Source: Palsa-504 sp963739615
Lineage (GTDB): Bacteria; Actinomycetota; Actinomycetes; Streptosporangiales; Streptosporangiaceae
DNA: 64,000 nucleotides
Assembly: GCA_963739615.1 (NCBI GenBank)
Contig: CAVUBD010000028.1
Span: 186,001 to 250,000, forward strand
Reading direction: 5' to 3'
Positions 19,700-28,897 of the stretch are shown here, piece by piece. The notes beneath the pieces were generated by a model that was not told where the DNA came from, did no database searches, and saw only the letters and a list, made by a program, of their open reading frames with translations. Numbering within the stretch: the stretch's first letter is position 1; the number at the start of each line of letters is the position of its first letter. The translations under genes and the position numbers were made by a program.

Positions 19700-21205
19700 G
19701 TTGGCGTCTTGAGCAGGCTCCCCGGGTCGGGGATGCGGTCGGCGTCGTCGTAAAGCAACGTCAGATGCCGTCCGGGATGGTCTTCGCCGCGACCGGCCGC
19801 GCCGCGCCGGAACTCGAGCACCCGCCGCGGCAGGTCCGTCAACCGGAGCGGAGCGGCGCCTCTGAGAAGCTCGCTCAGGCCGCCACCGAGGTCGGTCTCC
19901 GGGTTCCGGGACCAGACCAGCACGGGTGTGCCGGTGGCAAGGGCCAGCCGCAGCGCCTGTCCACGATCGGGTGCGGGAGCATCAGCGAGCACCAGGCATA
20001 CTGGCCCGTCCCCGTCAATCAGGCTGACGTATATCAGGTCATGATCGTGTTCGGCGGCTTCCTCGGTAAGCCAGGTGGTCCCGTCCGTCCCCCGGAATTC
20101 GACATCGGGGACGCCGGCTGCGCTAAAGAACTCGGTCTCGCGAACTCTAGGCCATTTGTCGTGCCAGTAAGGGCGATGGATGCCTGGCCAGGTCGAGGAC
20201 CCGGGTCAGGCTGCGCACGACGACTTCGCACTGCACGCCGAGGAAGGTCGCACCAACCCGCCATTGGTCCACCGGCAGGTTAATCAGAAAGGTAGGCAAG
20301 AGGAACTCGATCCGCAGCTGGTCCGGGTGAACTCCGGTCAGCCGACGGGAATTCAGTGCTTTGCTAATGAGATCACAGACCTCTTCTTCTGTGTAAACGG
20401 CATCATCTGGCAACGGCAGGGGTTCGAGTGGACCTGAGCCTTCCTGAAAAGAGATCGACAGGCGAAACAGGTCAGCATCGACGCCGTCCGGATCGATCTT
20501 GACGAGGCAGTATCTCGGCTCCAGATCGTTTGACCCCCCTGGGCCGTCCCCGGTCCTGCGCAAGGCCGCTAGCTGCGGAGTCCGGGATCCTACGAAAGCT
20601 TCCGCCCAGGCGCGCAGGGTATCCCCGGCTTCCAGCGGCTGCGTGCGGGCGAGCTGATAGACGAAAATGACGATCGGGTGGAGCTTATCCGCAGCGCGTG
20701 CCGGAAATTCTTCCAGCTCGTTGAGGACGGCCCGCAGGTTCCGTGGATCGGACCGCAAGGCTCGCCTGACCGGGGCAATGCTCGACGCGAACAATTGCTG
20801 CACGTCAAGGACATCGAGGTTGTTGCATATCTTGTGCAGGGCGCGGCGCTGGTCGCGGTCGAGCAATGGCTGAACTACGTGCGGGCTGATCGCCGCACGC
20901 AAGGCAGCGGCTATCTCTTTTCCGTAGATATCGGTGACCGTGTATATAAACACCCACATTACCACGTCACGTGACAGCAGCTGATTCGCCAGCTCCAGCA
21001 GATCTGCATCATCATCTGCTATGTCCGCAGCGTCTTCCTGGGCTTGAAGGATAGGCTCCCCGATTTCCTCTTCGGAGAATTCTATACACATCTTGCGGCC
21101 CTTCGGGTCTCGCAACAGATCTACTGTGCGAAGCGCCTTGGCAATAGCCTGCGACCTAGCCCCGTCCGGATCATCACCGGAACTACCTGGCGAACCCAAC
21201 CTCAC
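19696..21205 (-). CDS. VMAP-C domain protein, frame broken once
   Basis: Two frames join into one 502-residue protein if a single T is removed near 20169-20170. The first (21205 to ~20171) reads through helical VMAP-M-like segments and the strand LRIEFLLPTFLINLPVDQW, then VVVRSLTRVLDLARHPSP. The second continues YWHDKWPRVRETEF, a cysteine-poor SAV-type fold with LTLLYDDADRIPDP near the end. VMAP (vWA-MoxR-associated protein) domains are known from NTP-dependent conflict systems, where they link sensors to effectors. Its start overlaps the upstream gene by 23 bases and its stop touches fxsT, so all three form an operon. Confidence 0.7.
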
Positions 21206-22814
21206 CCCCTACTATAGGTATGATGACATAAGATAAGGATCCGGGCAATAGCTTGTCGTGAAATCCTTCTAGATCATTAGCAAGTGCCGCCGCCTCCCTA
21301 ACGTCCGGCGAGCTTTCGCGGATCTTCCTGGCCAATTCAATGAGCGCGTCGGGCGCGCACGCGCAAGACCACAGCAACGCGGTGAGATCGGCGCGGTCCA
21401 CGGAACTCCGCGGCGCCGTGAGCATGACATCAAGTGGCAGCTCACTGGCGATCAGGTGTCTGGACTGGGCCGCGGCGAGCGCCGGTATCTGCAGGCTCTT
21501 CTCTGCGAGCCGCAGGATATCCGCTCGGCTGAACGTACGTGCGCCAATGTGATTCGAAACACCGTGTTCGCCCTGCGCGGCAATGCGGCGCAGCAGCGGC
21601 CACTCGTCCGCGATCTTCCCGATCGGGGTCATCCACCAATCATCCCCCGAGCCACCCGAGGCAGTCACCGCGGCCATGCCGAGGATCTCCCCGGTTCGCT
21701 CATCAATCACATCGGAACCATGACACTCATTGGTGATATCTGGTGCGTTATCCGTGAGGCGGTCGAGCGGAACTGGTTCCTGGCCGTTCGCGCTATGGAC
21801 CCGCAGAAGGGCCCAGACCGGAAGCCGGTCCTGGCCGTCGGCGGCGCCGGTGCAGGCCCGCAGCCGGACGGTCCGCCAGCTCGGACCCAGATCGAACCGC
21901 AACACGGGTTGCTCGATCCCGCGGATGGCCGGACCCACGATGCTGAGTCCCGCGAGGCCAGGACCCGCGGGAACGCCGCCGTCGGGGAGAGCGGGGCGCC
22001 ACAAGATGATTTCCGCTCGCTGCACCTCCATCGCTGGCCTCGCGGGCACGTCAAAGAACACCTGACCCGGTGGCATGGCCGTAGCGCTTGGTGACGGCAG
22101 CCCGAGGGCCCGGGCTGCCACGTGCGCCGATGTGATCGCATAGCGCCCGCACACCATGATTCCCGGGCCGTATATTCTCCCGCCGGGATCCCGCAACCGG
22201 ATGCGCCATGATTCATTCTGTGCTCGCAGTCCGGCCAGATCCAAACGGCCCGGCATGGTTATCCACGCCACCGTCCTGGTTTCCTTGACGGCAATCCAAA
22301 CCGGAGAATATGCCCCCTCACGGAATGTCGGGCTGTTCCTTATTACGCTATCGTAAAACCATGAGGAAACAATGAGGGCAAGGGTGCCTGCGGAGTCCTG
22401 CAGCGCTTCCTTGAGTGGCGTGGAATCCACGAGCCGGAACGTATCGTTGAGGGCGCTTGATACCGCTCCGGCTTTGTCAAAGATAACCTCGCCAGCGTTC
22501 AGTGCCATCCGCAGGCGTATCCGTTCCTGTTCCGGGCAGGCTTCATTATGCCGGTGCAGCGCCTTGGCCAGCGGTCCTGGAATGTTATCAGAGAACAGGG
22601 CCTTAGGCACCTCCGGCGGGACTAGGACAAACGCGCCGTCGCCACGATCCTCGCGATAACAACTATCCCAGTCGACACCGGCTCGGCGGAGAACCCTTTG
22701 CAGCAGATTGTAGAGGTCGCCGCGAACCCTCACACGGTGTGAGTCCGTCCGGCTGTGGACGCCGAAGTGCTCCACGTCCACCACGAGAATGGTCCGGGGC
22801 ACCGCCGGTGGCAC
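21183..22814 (-). CDS. Nucleotide cyclase-like / trypsin-like / effector-associated protein
   Basis: 543 residues. Residues 1-190 look like a class III nucleotide cyclase homology domain: ILVVDVEHF with Asp 13, REDRGDG with Asp 56/59, and IRLRMALNAGEV. Residues ~200-400 resemble a trypsin-like fold: YAITSAHV gives His 231, but the Asp position (AGLSI) and the nucleophile position (ECHGSDV, where His 365 aligns with the usual Ser) look changed, so the protease may be inactive. Residues ~430-540 are a helical effector-associated domain. It probably links a signal or cleavage step to the VMAP-C protein and FxsT. GTG 22814 is preceded by GAGGTC. Confidence 0.65.
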   Translation of the reverse strand: MPPAVPRTILVVDVEHFGVHSRTDSHRVRVRGDLYNLLQRVLRRAGVDWDSCYREDRGDGAFVLVPPEVPKALFSDNIPGPLAKALHRHNEACPEQERIRLRMALNAGEVIFDKAGAVSSALNDTFRLVDSTPLKEALQDSAGTLALIVSSWFYDSVIRNSPTFREGAYSPVWIAVKETRTVAWITMPGRLDLAGLRAQNESWRIRLRDPGGRIYGPGIMVCGRYAITSAHVAARALGLPSPSATAMPPGQVFFDVPARPAMEVQRAEIILWRPALPDGGVPAGPGLAGLSIVGPAIRGIEQPVLRFDLGPSWRTVRLRACTGAADGQDRLPVWALLRVHSANGQEPVPLDRLTDNAPDITNECHGSDVIDERTGEILGMAAVTASGGSGDDWWMTPIGKIADEWPLLRRIAAQGEHGVSNHIGARTFSRADILRLAEKSLQIPALAAAQSRHLIASELPLDVMLTAPRSSVDRADLTALLWSCACAPDALIELARKIRESSPDVREAAALANDLEGFHDKLLPGSLSYVIIPIVGGEVGFAR

Positions 22815-23105
22815 AATCTGACCTCACGTCGTATACAAAGCTCGCGAAGGCTCTGCTATCGGAAGATAAGCCTAATCTTAAAACCCGCCCAGGGTACATA
22901 TACCAGGTCGGCCCCCGGGACGGCAACCTGGTCCGGTTGGGGTCGCCGCGGCAATGATCATCCGGCCGCTCGTGTGAGCTAGACATGCACCTTTTATCCA
23001 TGATTGTAAATCTTCCGCCCGCTGGCGACGCTGAAAAGCTGGTGCCTGCGGGTCCGCCGGGCGCTCCGGGGAATGGCCGGCTAGATACGGGGGCATTTCC
23101 GGCGC
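22815..23105. other. Intergenic region at the right edge of the island
   Basis: About 290 bases between the leftward operon and the TetR remnant. It must hold the promoter of the leftward operon. No convincing -10/-35 pair, tRNA, integrase site or repeat was seen. Confidence 0.4.
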
Positions 23106-23276
23106 ATGCCGGGGTCGCGCCTGGTGGCGGCCGACACCATCTGGGTCATCGCCAGCCCGGAGACCCACGACCTGCTGGTACGCCGCCGCGGCTACAGCTA
23201 CGACGAGTACGAGCACTGGGTCAGGACCACGTCCGAGGCCGCCCTGTTCGCCTCGCCCGCCACCAAGCACGCCTGA
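23106..23276 (+). pseudogene. C-terminal remnant of a TetR-type regulator
   Basis: The frame from ATG 23106 reads 56 residues including VAADTIWVIASPETHDLLVRR and YDEYEHWVRTTSEAALF. This is the typical last helix pair of TetR/AcrR ligand-binding domains. No DNA-binding domain precedes it; bases upstream are island DNA. It is probably what was left when the island inserted or a gene was deleted. Confidence 0.6.
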
Positions 23277-23347
23277 CAGAAAGCACGCATGACGCCCGTT
23301 CGGAAAAAAGGGGTTTTGATCATGGGCGGGGTCCGAAACAATGACGT

Positions 23348-24768
23348 GTGCTGCTGACGATCACCACCACGCGCGAACCAGCGACCGATCTGGGTTACCT
23401 GCTGCACAAGCACCCTGACCGGCTCCAGTCGTTCGGCGTTTGGGCCGGCACGGCGCACGTGTTCTACCCGGAGGCGACGCCGCGGCGATGCACGGCCGCA
23501 CTGCTGCTCGAGGTCGACCCGGTGGCGCTCGTCCGCGGCCCGCAAAACACGCAAAGCAAGCAAAGCAAGCAGCAAGCAAGCAAAACCAGCCCGGCAGCGA
23601 ACTCGGCCAGTACGTCAACGACCGCCCCTACGCCGCCTCGAGCCTGCTCGCGGTGGCGATCAAGGAGGCCTTCCGCACCGCGCTCACCGGCCGCTGCGAC
23701 GCGCGGCCCGAACTGGCCGCGGCCCGCATCCCGCTGGCCGTCCACGTGCCGGCCCTGCGCTGCCGCGGCGGCGCCGCCCTGGCGCACGAGATCTTCGCGC
23801 CCCTCGGCTGGAGCGTCGACGCCCAGACGCAGCCGTTCCAGCCGCCAGAGTGGGGCGAATCAAGCTACGTGAACCTGCGGCTGACCGGCGAACTGCGGCT
23901 GGCGGACGCGCTCAATCACCTGTACGTGCTGCTGCCCGTGCTCGATGACGCCAAGCACTACTGGGTGTCCACCGACGAGGTGGACAAGCTGGTGCGGGCC
24001 GGCGGCGACTGGCTGGCCGGCCACCCAGGCAAGGAGCTCATCACCCGCCGGTACCTGTCGCACCAGCGCAGGCTCACCCAGTCCGCCCTGGCCCGGCTGG
24101 CCGAGGCCGACGACACCGACCCCGCCGAACTCGACAACGCCGTCAGCGACACAGAACCCCCGACGCCGCTGGCCGTCCAGCGCCGCCACGCCATCCTGGC
24201 CGTCCTGCGCGAGATCGCAGCCCGGCGGATCGGCGACTTCGGCTGCGGCGCGGGCGTCCTCATCAAGGACCTGCTGGGCCTGGAAGGCGTCCAGAGCGTG
24301 GTCGCGACCGACGTGTCCGCCCGGGCCCTGCAGCTGGCCGCGCGAACGCTCGACCGGATACCCGACCGGCAACGCGACCGGCTGAAGATCTTCCAGTCCT
24401 CGCTGCTCTACCGCGACGACCGGCTGGCCGGCCTTGACGCCGCCGTGCTGATGGAGGTGATCGAGCACGTCGACGAAGGCCGCCTGCCCGCCCTCGAGCG
24501 GGCCGTCTTCGGCTTCGCCGCCCCCAGGACCGTGCTGGTGACCACGCCCAACGCCGAGTACAACGTGCACTTCGAGGCGCTGGCCCCCGGCGCGATGCGG
24601 CACCGCGACCACCGGTTCGAGTGGACCCGCGCCGAGTTCGCGGCCTGGACCAGCCAGGTAGGCGAAGACTTCGGCTACCAGGTCCGCCTGCTCCCCGTCG
24701 GCCCGGACGACGCGCAGACCGGCCCGCCCACCCAGCTGGCCGTCTTCACCAGGCAGCAAGCGCCATGA
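23348..24768 (+). CDS. hen1: Hen1-type 3'-terminal RNA ribose 2'-O-methyltransferase, frame broken in a repeat
   Basis: The N-terminal segment (VLLTITTT, ATDLGYLLHKHPDRLQ) and the body (ELGQYVNDRPYAASSLLAVAI, methyltransferase motif FGCGAGVLIKDLLG, metal site MEVIEHVDEG) match bacterial Hen1. They lie in different frames, and the join falls in an imperfect GCAA repeat at 23551-23585. Adding one four-base unit, or removing two, would restore a 473-475 residue protein. Hen1 methylates the 2'-OH of the new 3' end and partners Pnkp, whose start overlaps this stop (ATGA at 24765). The GTG start at 23348 gives the family N-terminus. Confidence 0.85.
23551..23585 (+). repeat. Imperfect GCAA tetranucleotide repeat inside hen1
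   Basis: Units of GCAA and GCAAA follow one another between the conserved N-terminal block and the QYVNDRPY block of Hen1. The repeat length sets the reading frame; the present length puts the gene out of frame. It could be a slippage-based on/off switch or a sequencing error. Confidence 0.75.
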
Positions 24769-27434
24769 ACCTGACCATCCCCGAACTATCCCTGGTCCTC
24801 CTGGTCGGCATCACCGGCTCCGGCAAGTCGACGTTCGCCCGCGCCCACTTCAAGCCGACCGAGGTGATCTCCTCGGACTTCTGCCGCGGCCTGGTGGCCG
24901 ACGACGAGACCGACCAGTCCGCTACCCCGGCCGCGTTCGACGTACTCAGGTACATCGCAGGCAAGCGCCTCGAAGCCGGCCGCCTCACCGTGGTGGACGC
25001 CACCAACGTGCAGCCGCAGGCCCGCCGCGACCTGGTCCTGCTGGCCCGCGAGCACGACGTGCTCCCGGTGGCGATCGTGCTTGACCTGCCGGAGAAGCTG
25101 TGCGCCGAGCGTAACGCCAGCCGCCCCGACCGCGACTTCGGCCCGCACGTGATCCGCCGCCAGCGCGATCAGCTGCGCCGCAACCTCAGGACCCTGCAGC
25201 GCGAGGGCTTCCGCACCGTGCACGTGCTGCGCACCCCGGACGACGTGGCGGCGGCCACGATCACCCGCGCGAAGCTGTACAACGACCTGCGCCACGAGCC
25301 GGGCCCGTTCGACGTCATCGGCGACGTGCACGGCTGCCGCGCCGAGCTCGAACGGCTGCTAGCAGCCCTCGGCTACGAGCTCGAGCGTGACCCCGAGGGC
25401 CGCCCGGTCAGCGCGCGCCACCCGCAACGGCGCGCCGTCTTCGTCGGCGACCTGGTCGACCGCGGCCCCGACACCCCCGGCGTGCTCCGCCTGGTGATGG
25501 GCATGGTGGCCGGCGGCGCCGCGTTCTGCGTGTCCGGCAATCACGAGGCCAAGCTGCTCCGCGCGCTGCGCGGCAAGAACGTGAAGGTCAACCACGGCCT
25601 GGCCGAGTCCCTGGCCCAGCTGGCCGCGGAGACCGAGGAGTTCCGGGCCGAGGCGGAGCGGTTCATCGACGGCCTGATCAGCCACTACGTGCTGGACGGC
25701 GGGCGGCTGGTAGTCGCCCACGCCGGCCTGGTCGAGCGCTACCACGGCCGCGCGTCCGGCCGGGTCCGCGAGTTCTGCCTGTACGGGCAGACGACCGGCG
25801 AGACCGACGAGTACGGCCTGCCCGTCCGCCACCCCTGGGCGCAGGAGTACCGCGGCCGCGCCGTGGTGGCGTACGGCCACACCCCGGTGCCGCAGGCCGA
25901 ATGGCTGAACGACACCCTGTGCCTGGATACCGGGTGTGTCTTCGGCGGCGCTCTGACCGCACTCAATTATCCCGAACGGTCCCTGGTATCAGTCTCCGCG
26001 GCCCGCGTTTACTACACCCCGGCGAAGCCTTTCCCCGCGGTTTCGCCTGCCGGCGGACCAGCCCGCCGCGAGCCGGACGTCCTCGACATCGGCGACGTCA
26101 GCGGCGCCCGGGTCGTCGAGACGGCGTACCTGCCGCGGGTGGGCGTGCGCGAGGACCACGCCGCGGCCGCGCTCGAGGTGATGAGCCGGTTCGCGGTCGA
26201 CCCGCGCTGGCTGCTCTACCTGCCGCCGACCATGAGCCCGGTCGCCACCTCGCCGCGGCCCGGCCTGCTCGAGCATCCCGAGCAGGCGTTCGCGGCGTAC
26301 CGTTCGGATGGCGTGGCGTCGGTGCTGTGCGAGGAGAAGCACATGGGCTCGCGCGCGGTGCTGCTGGTGTGCGCCTCGCCCGACGCTCCGTCGTCGATCA
26401 CCGGGCCGAGCCGGTTCGGCGTGCCCGGCCCCGGCGCGGTCTGGACCCGGACCGGCCTGCCGTTCTTCCCGCCGCCGCTCACCGAGTCGCTGCTCGGCCA
26501 GCTTCGCGCGGCCGCCGCGCGAGCCGGGCTTTTCGACGAGCTCGGCACCCCCTGGCTGCTCCTTGACGCCGAACTGCTGCCCTGGAACGTCAAGGCCGCC
26601 TCGCTGCTCCGCGATCAGTACGCCGCCGCCGGCGCCGCGGCCCAGGCGTCCCTGCCCGCCGCCGTCGCGGTGCTCGAGCAGGCCCGCGCCCGCGACCTGC
26701 CCGCCGAAGCCGGCCAGCTCGGCGCCCTGCTCGCCCGGACCCGGGCCCGGGCCGCCAACGCCGCCGCGTTCACGTCAGCCTACCTGCGCTACTGCTGGAC
26801 CACCGACGGCCTGTACGGCGTGCACGTCGCCCCGTTCCAGCTGCTCGCCTCCGAAGGCGCCGTCTACCACGAACGCCCGCACCAGTGGCACCTCGACCTC
26901 GCCGACCGGCTCGCCGCGGCGAGCCCGGCCCTGATCACGACGACCCGCCGCCTCGCCGTCGAGGTCGGCGACCCCGCCTCGGTCGCCGCGGCGACCCAGT
27001 GGTGGGAGGACCTGACCGCCGCCGGGGGAGAGGGCATGGTGGTCAAGCCCGCCGCCAACCTGCCCCGCGACCCCGCCCAGCCCGCTCCCGCCCAGCCCGG
27101 CGCAGCCCAGCCCGCCCCCGCCCAGCCCGCCCCCGCCCAGCCCGCCCCCGTCCAGCCCGGCGCAGCCCAGCCCCGCCTGGTCCAGCCCGGCCTGAAGGTG
27201 CGCGGCCGGGAGTACCTGCGCCTGGTCTACGGCCCCGACTACACCGAGCCGCCCAACCTGGCCCGGCTGCGCCAGCGCGCACTCGGCCACAAGCGCTCGC
27301 TCGCGCTGCGCGAGTACGCCCTGGGCCTGGAGGCCCTGGACCGGGTGGCCCGCGGCGAGCCGCTGTGGCGGATCCACGAATGCGTCTTCGCCGTCCTGGC
27401 CCTGGAGTCCGAGCCCATCGACCCCCGGCTGTGA
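24765..27434 (+). CDS. pnkp: Polynucleotide kinase-phosphatase-ligase (Pnkp)
   Basis: 889 residues with all three modules of bacterial Pnkp. The 5' kinase has GITGSGKST at 15-23. The metallophosphatase has GDVHG (186-190), GDLVDRG (228-234) and GNHE (258-261). The ligase-type adenylyltransferase has Lys 525 in EEKHMGSRA and EGMVVKP near 760. With Hen1 it is known to repair RNAs cut by ribotoxins and mark the mended end. Between EGMVVKP and KVRGREYLRLVYG an insertion of about 35 residues is made of Pro-Ala-Gln repeats from a GC-rich minisatellite (27071-27176). No separate promoter is visible; it shares the hen1 transcript. Confidence 0.92.
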   Translation: MNLTIPELSLVLLVGITGSGKSTFARAHFKPTEVISSDFCRGLVADDETDQSATPAAFDVLRYIAGKRLEAGRLTVVDATNVQPQARRDLVLLAREHDVLPVAIVLDLPEKLCAERNASRPDRDFGPHVIRRQRDQLRRNLRTLQREGFRTVHVLRTPDDVAAATITRAKLYNDLRHEPGPFDVIGDVHGCRAELERLLAALGYELERDPEGRPVSARHPQRRAVFVGDLVDRGPDTPGVLRLVMGMVAGGAAFCVSGNHEAKLLRALRGKNVKVNHGLAESLAQLAAETEEFRAEAERFIDGLISHYVLDGGRLVVAHAGLVERYHGRASGRVREFCLYGQTTGETDEYGLPVRHPWAQEYRGRAVVAYGHTPVPQAEWLNDTLCLDTGCVFGGALTALNYPERSLVSVSAARVYYTPAKPFPAVSPAGGPARREPDVLDIGDVSGARVVETAYLPRVGVREDHAAAALEVMSRFAVDPRWLLYLPPTMSPVATSPRPGLLEHPEQAFAAYRSDGVASVLCEEKHMGSRAVLLVCASPDAPSSITGPSRFGVPGPGAVWTRTGLPFFPPPLTESLLGQLRAAAARAGLFDELGTPWLLLDAELLPWNVKAASLLRDQYAAAGAAAQASLPAAVAVLEQARARDLPAEAGQLGALLARTRARAANAAAFTSAYLRYCWTTDGLYGVHVAPFQLLASEGAVYHERPHQWHLDLADRLAAASPALITTTRRLAVEVGDPASVAAATQWWEDLTAAGGEGMVVKPAANLPRDPAQPAPAQPGAAQPAPAQPAPAQPAPVQPGAAQPRLVQPGLKVRGREYLRLVYGPDYTEPPNLARLRQRALGHKRSLALREYALGLEALDRVARGEPLWRIHECVFAVLALESEPIDPRL
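27071..27176 (+). repeat. Pro-Ala-Gln minisatellite in the Pnkp ligase domain
   Basis: About seven imperfect 15-base units of the type GCCCCCGCCCAGCCC encode PAPAQ/PGAAQ repeats, placed just after the conserved EGMVVKP of the adenylyltransferase and before its C-terminal KxxG segment. Confidence 0.8.
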
Positions 27435-27489
27435 ACCTCCCTCGGCTTCACCCACGTCACCGTCGGCTTCAGCTAGCCGCGAACCCCGT

Positions 27490-27520
27490 TTGCGTTAGAG
27501 CGCGCTCTAACTCATAGGCT
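27490..27520 (+). promoter_or_regulatory. MerR-type promoter with operator palindrome
   Basis: A perfect 18-base palindrome, GTTAGAGCGCGCTCTAAC (27494-27511), lies between -35 TTGCGT (27490-27495) and -10 TAGGCT (27515-27520). The spacing of 19 bases is the overlong spacer used by MerR activators. The GTG of merR is seven bases after the -10, which predicts a leaderless transcript. Confidence 0.8.
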
Positions 27521-27527
27521 CGGTACC

Positions 27528-27899
27528 GTGACGACCTGGAGCATCGGCGAGGCGGCGGATAAGTGCGGGCTGTCCCAGCACACCCTGCGCTGGTACGAGC
27601 GGATCGGCCTGCTCGGGGCCATCGAGCGGGGCGGCGACGGCCGCAGGAGGTTCAGCGACCGTGACCTGGACTGGCTGTCGCTGCTGACCAAGCTGCGCGC
27701 CACCGGGATGCCGGTCAGGGACATGCAGCGGTACGCCGAGCTGGTCAGGTCGGGCGCGGGCGAGGCCGAACGAATCGAGCTGCTCAAGCGGCACCGCGAG
27801 GAGGTGCGGCGGGCCCTCGCCATGCAGCGGGAGTGCCTGAAGCTGCTCGACGCGAAGATCACCCGCTACAGCAGCGCGCTGCCACCAGGCAATCTCTGA
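27528..27899 (+). CDS. MerR-family transcriptional regulator
   Basis: A 123-residue MerR protein. The N-terminal winged helix has WSIGEAADKCGLSQHTLRWYERIGLL, followed by RRFSDRDLDWLSLLTKLRATGMPVRDMQRYAELV and a dimerising coiled coil (LLKRHREEVRRALAMQRECLKLLDAKI). One Cys in the coil is not a recognisable metal site, so the inducer is probably organic or redox-related. It lies nine bases before the aldo/keto reductase gene. The operator upstream implies control of both. Confidence 0.92.
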   Translation: MTTWSIGEAADKCGLSQHTLRWYERIGLLGAIERGGDGRRRFSDRDLDWLSLLTKLRATGMPVRDMQRYAELVRSGAGEAERIELLKRHREEVRRALAMQRECLKLLDAKITRYSSALPPGNL

Positions 27900-27908
27900 A
27901 GGAGACAC

Positions 27909-28862
27909 ATGCGCACCACCAAGCTAGCCGAGCTCGCCGTGTCCGCGCAGGGCCTGGGCTGCATGGGAATGAGCGAATGGTACGGCGCCACCGACTGGGA
28001 CGAGTCGATCGCGACCATCGGTCGTGCGCTCGACCTCGGCGTGACGTTCATCGACACCGCGGATATCTACGGCGCCGGCCACAACGAGGTCCTGGTCGGC
28101 CGCGGCATCGCGCACCGGCGCGGTGAGGTGCAGCTGGCCACCAAGTTCGGCATCGACCGGTCGGCCGGCGACAGGAACCGCGTCGTCCGCGGCGAGCACG
28201 ACTACGTCAAGCGGTCCTGCGAGGCGTCGCTGACCAGGCTCGGCGTCGACACTATTGACTTGTACTACCTGCACCGCCCGCCGCAGACGGCCGAGATCGA
28301 GGAGACGGTCGGCGCGATGGCCGAGCTCGTGGCCGAGGGCAAGGTCCGCTACCTGGGCCTGTCCGAGGTCAGCGGCGACCTGCTGAGGCGCGCGCACGCG
28401 GTGCACCCGATCACCGCGGTGCAGAGCGAGTACTCGCTGTGGACCCGCGACGTGGAGCAGGACGCGATCGGCGCCATGCGCGAGCTCGGCGTCGGCTTCG
28501 TGCCCTACTCGCCGCTCGGCCGCGGCTTCCTCACCGCCACCGTCGACCTGAGCACGCTGGACGACAAGGACTTCCGCCGCCGCAACCCGCGGTTCGCGGG
28601 CGAGGCCGGGCAAGCCAACCAGGCGATCGTCGAGGCGGTGCGCACGGTCGCCGACGCGAAGGGCGTGGCCCCCGCGCAGGTCGCCCTGGCCTGGGTGTAC
28701 GCCCAGGCCGGCCTGCTCGGCGTCTCGCTGGCGCCGATCCCAGGCACCAAGCGGGTCAAGTGGCTCGAGCAGAACATCGCGGCCCTGGACGTCGCCCTGA
28801 CAAAGGACGAACTGGCCGTCCTGGACCCCCTGGGCCGCCAGGTCGCGGGCGCCCGCTACTAA
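27909..28862 (+). CDS. Aldo/keto reductase
   Basis: A 317-residue AKR of the type commonly paired with MerR regulators. Catalytic residues are seen in FIDTADIYG (Asp, Tyr), LATKFGI (Lys) and YYLHRPP (His), with the C-terminal NADPH-binding PIPGTKRVKWLEQNI. It reduces carbonyl substrates with NADPH; the substrate is unknown. GGAG is five bases before the ATG. It is transcribed with merR. Confidence 0.92.
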   Translation: MRTTKLAELAVSAQGLGCMGMSEWYGATDWDESIATIGRALDLGVTFIDTADIYGAGHNEVLVGRGIAHRRGEVQLATKFGIDRSAGDRNRVVRGEHDYVKRSCEASLTRLGVDTIDLYYLHRPPQTAEIEETVGAMAELVAEGKVRYLGLSEVSGDLLRRAHAVHPITAVQSEYSLWTRDVEQDAIGAMRELGVGFVPYSPLGRGFLTATVDLSTLDDKDFRRRNPRFAGEAGQANQAIVEAVRTVADAKGVAPAQVALAWVYAQAGLLGVSLAPIPGTKRVKWLEQNIAALDVALTKDELAVLDPLGRQVAGARY

Positions 28863-28897
28863 CCAGCCCTAAGCCCAACACCGCCCTGGACCGCCCC

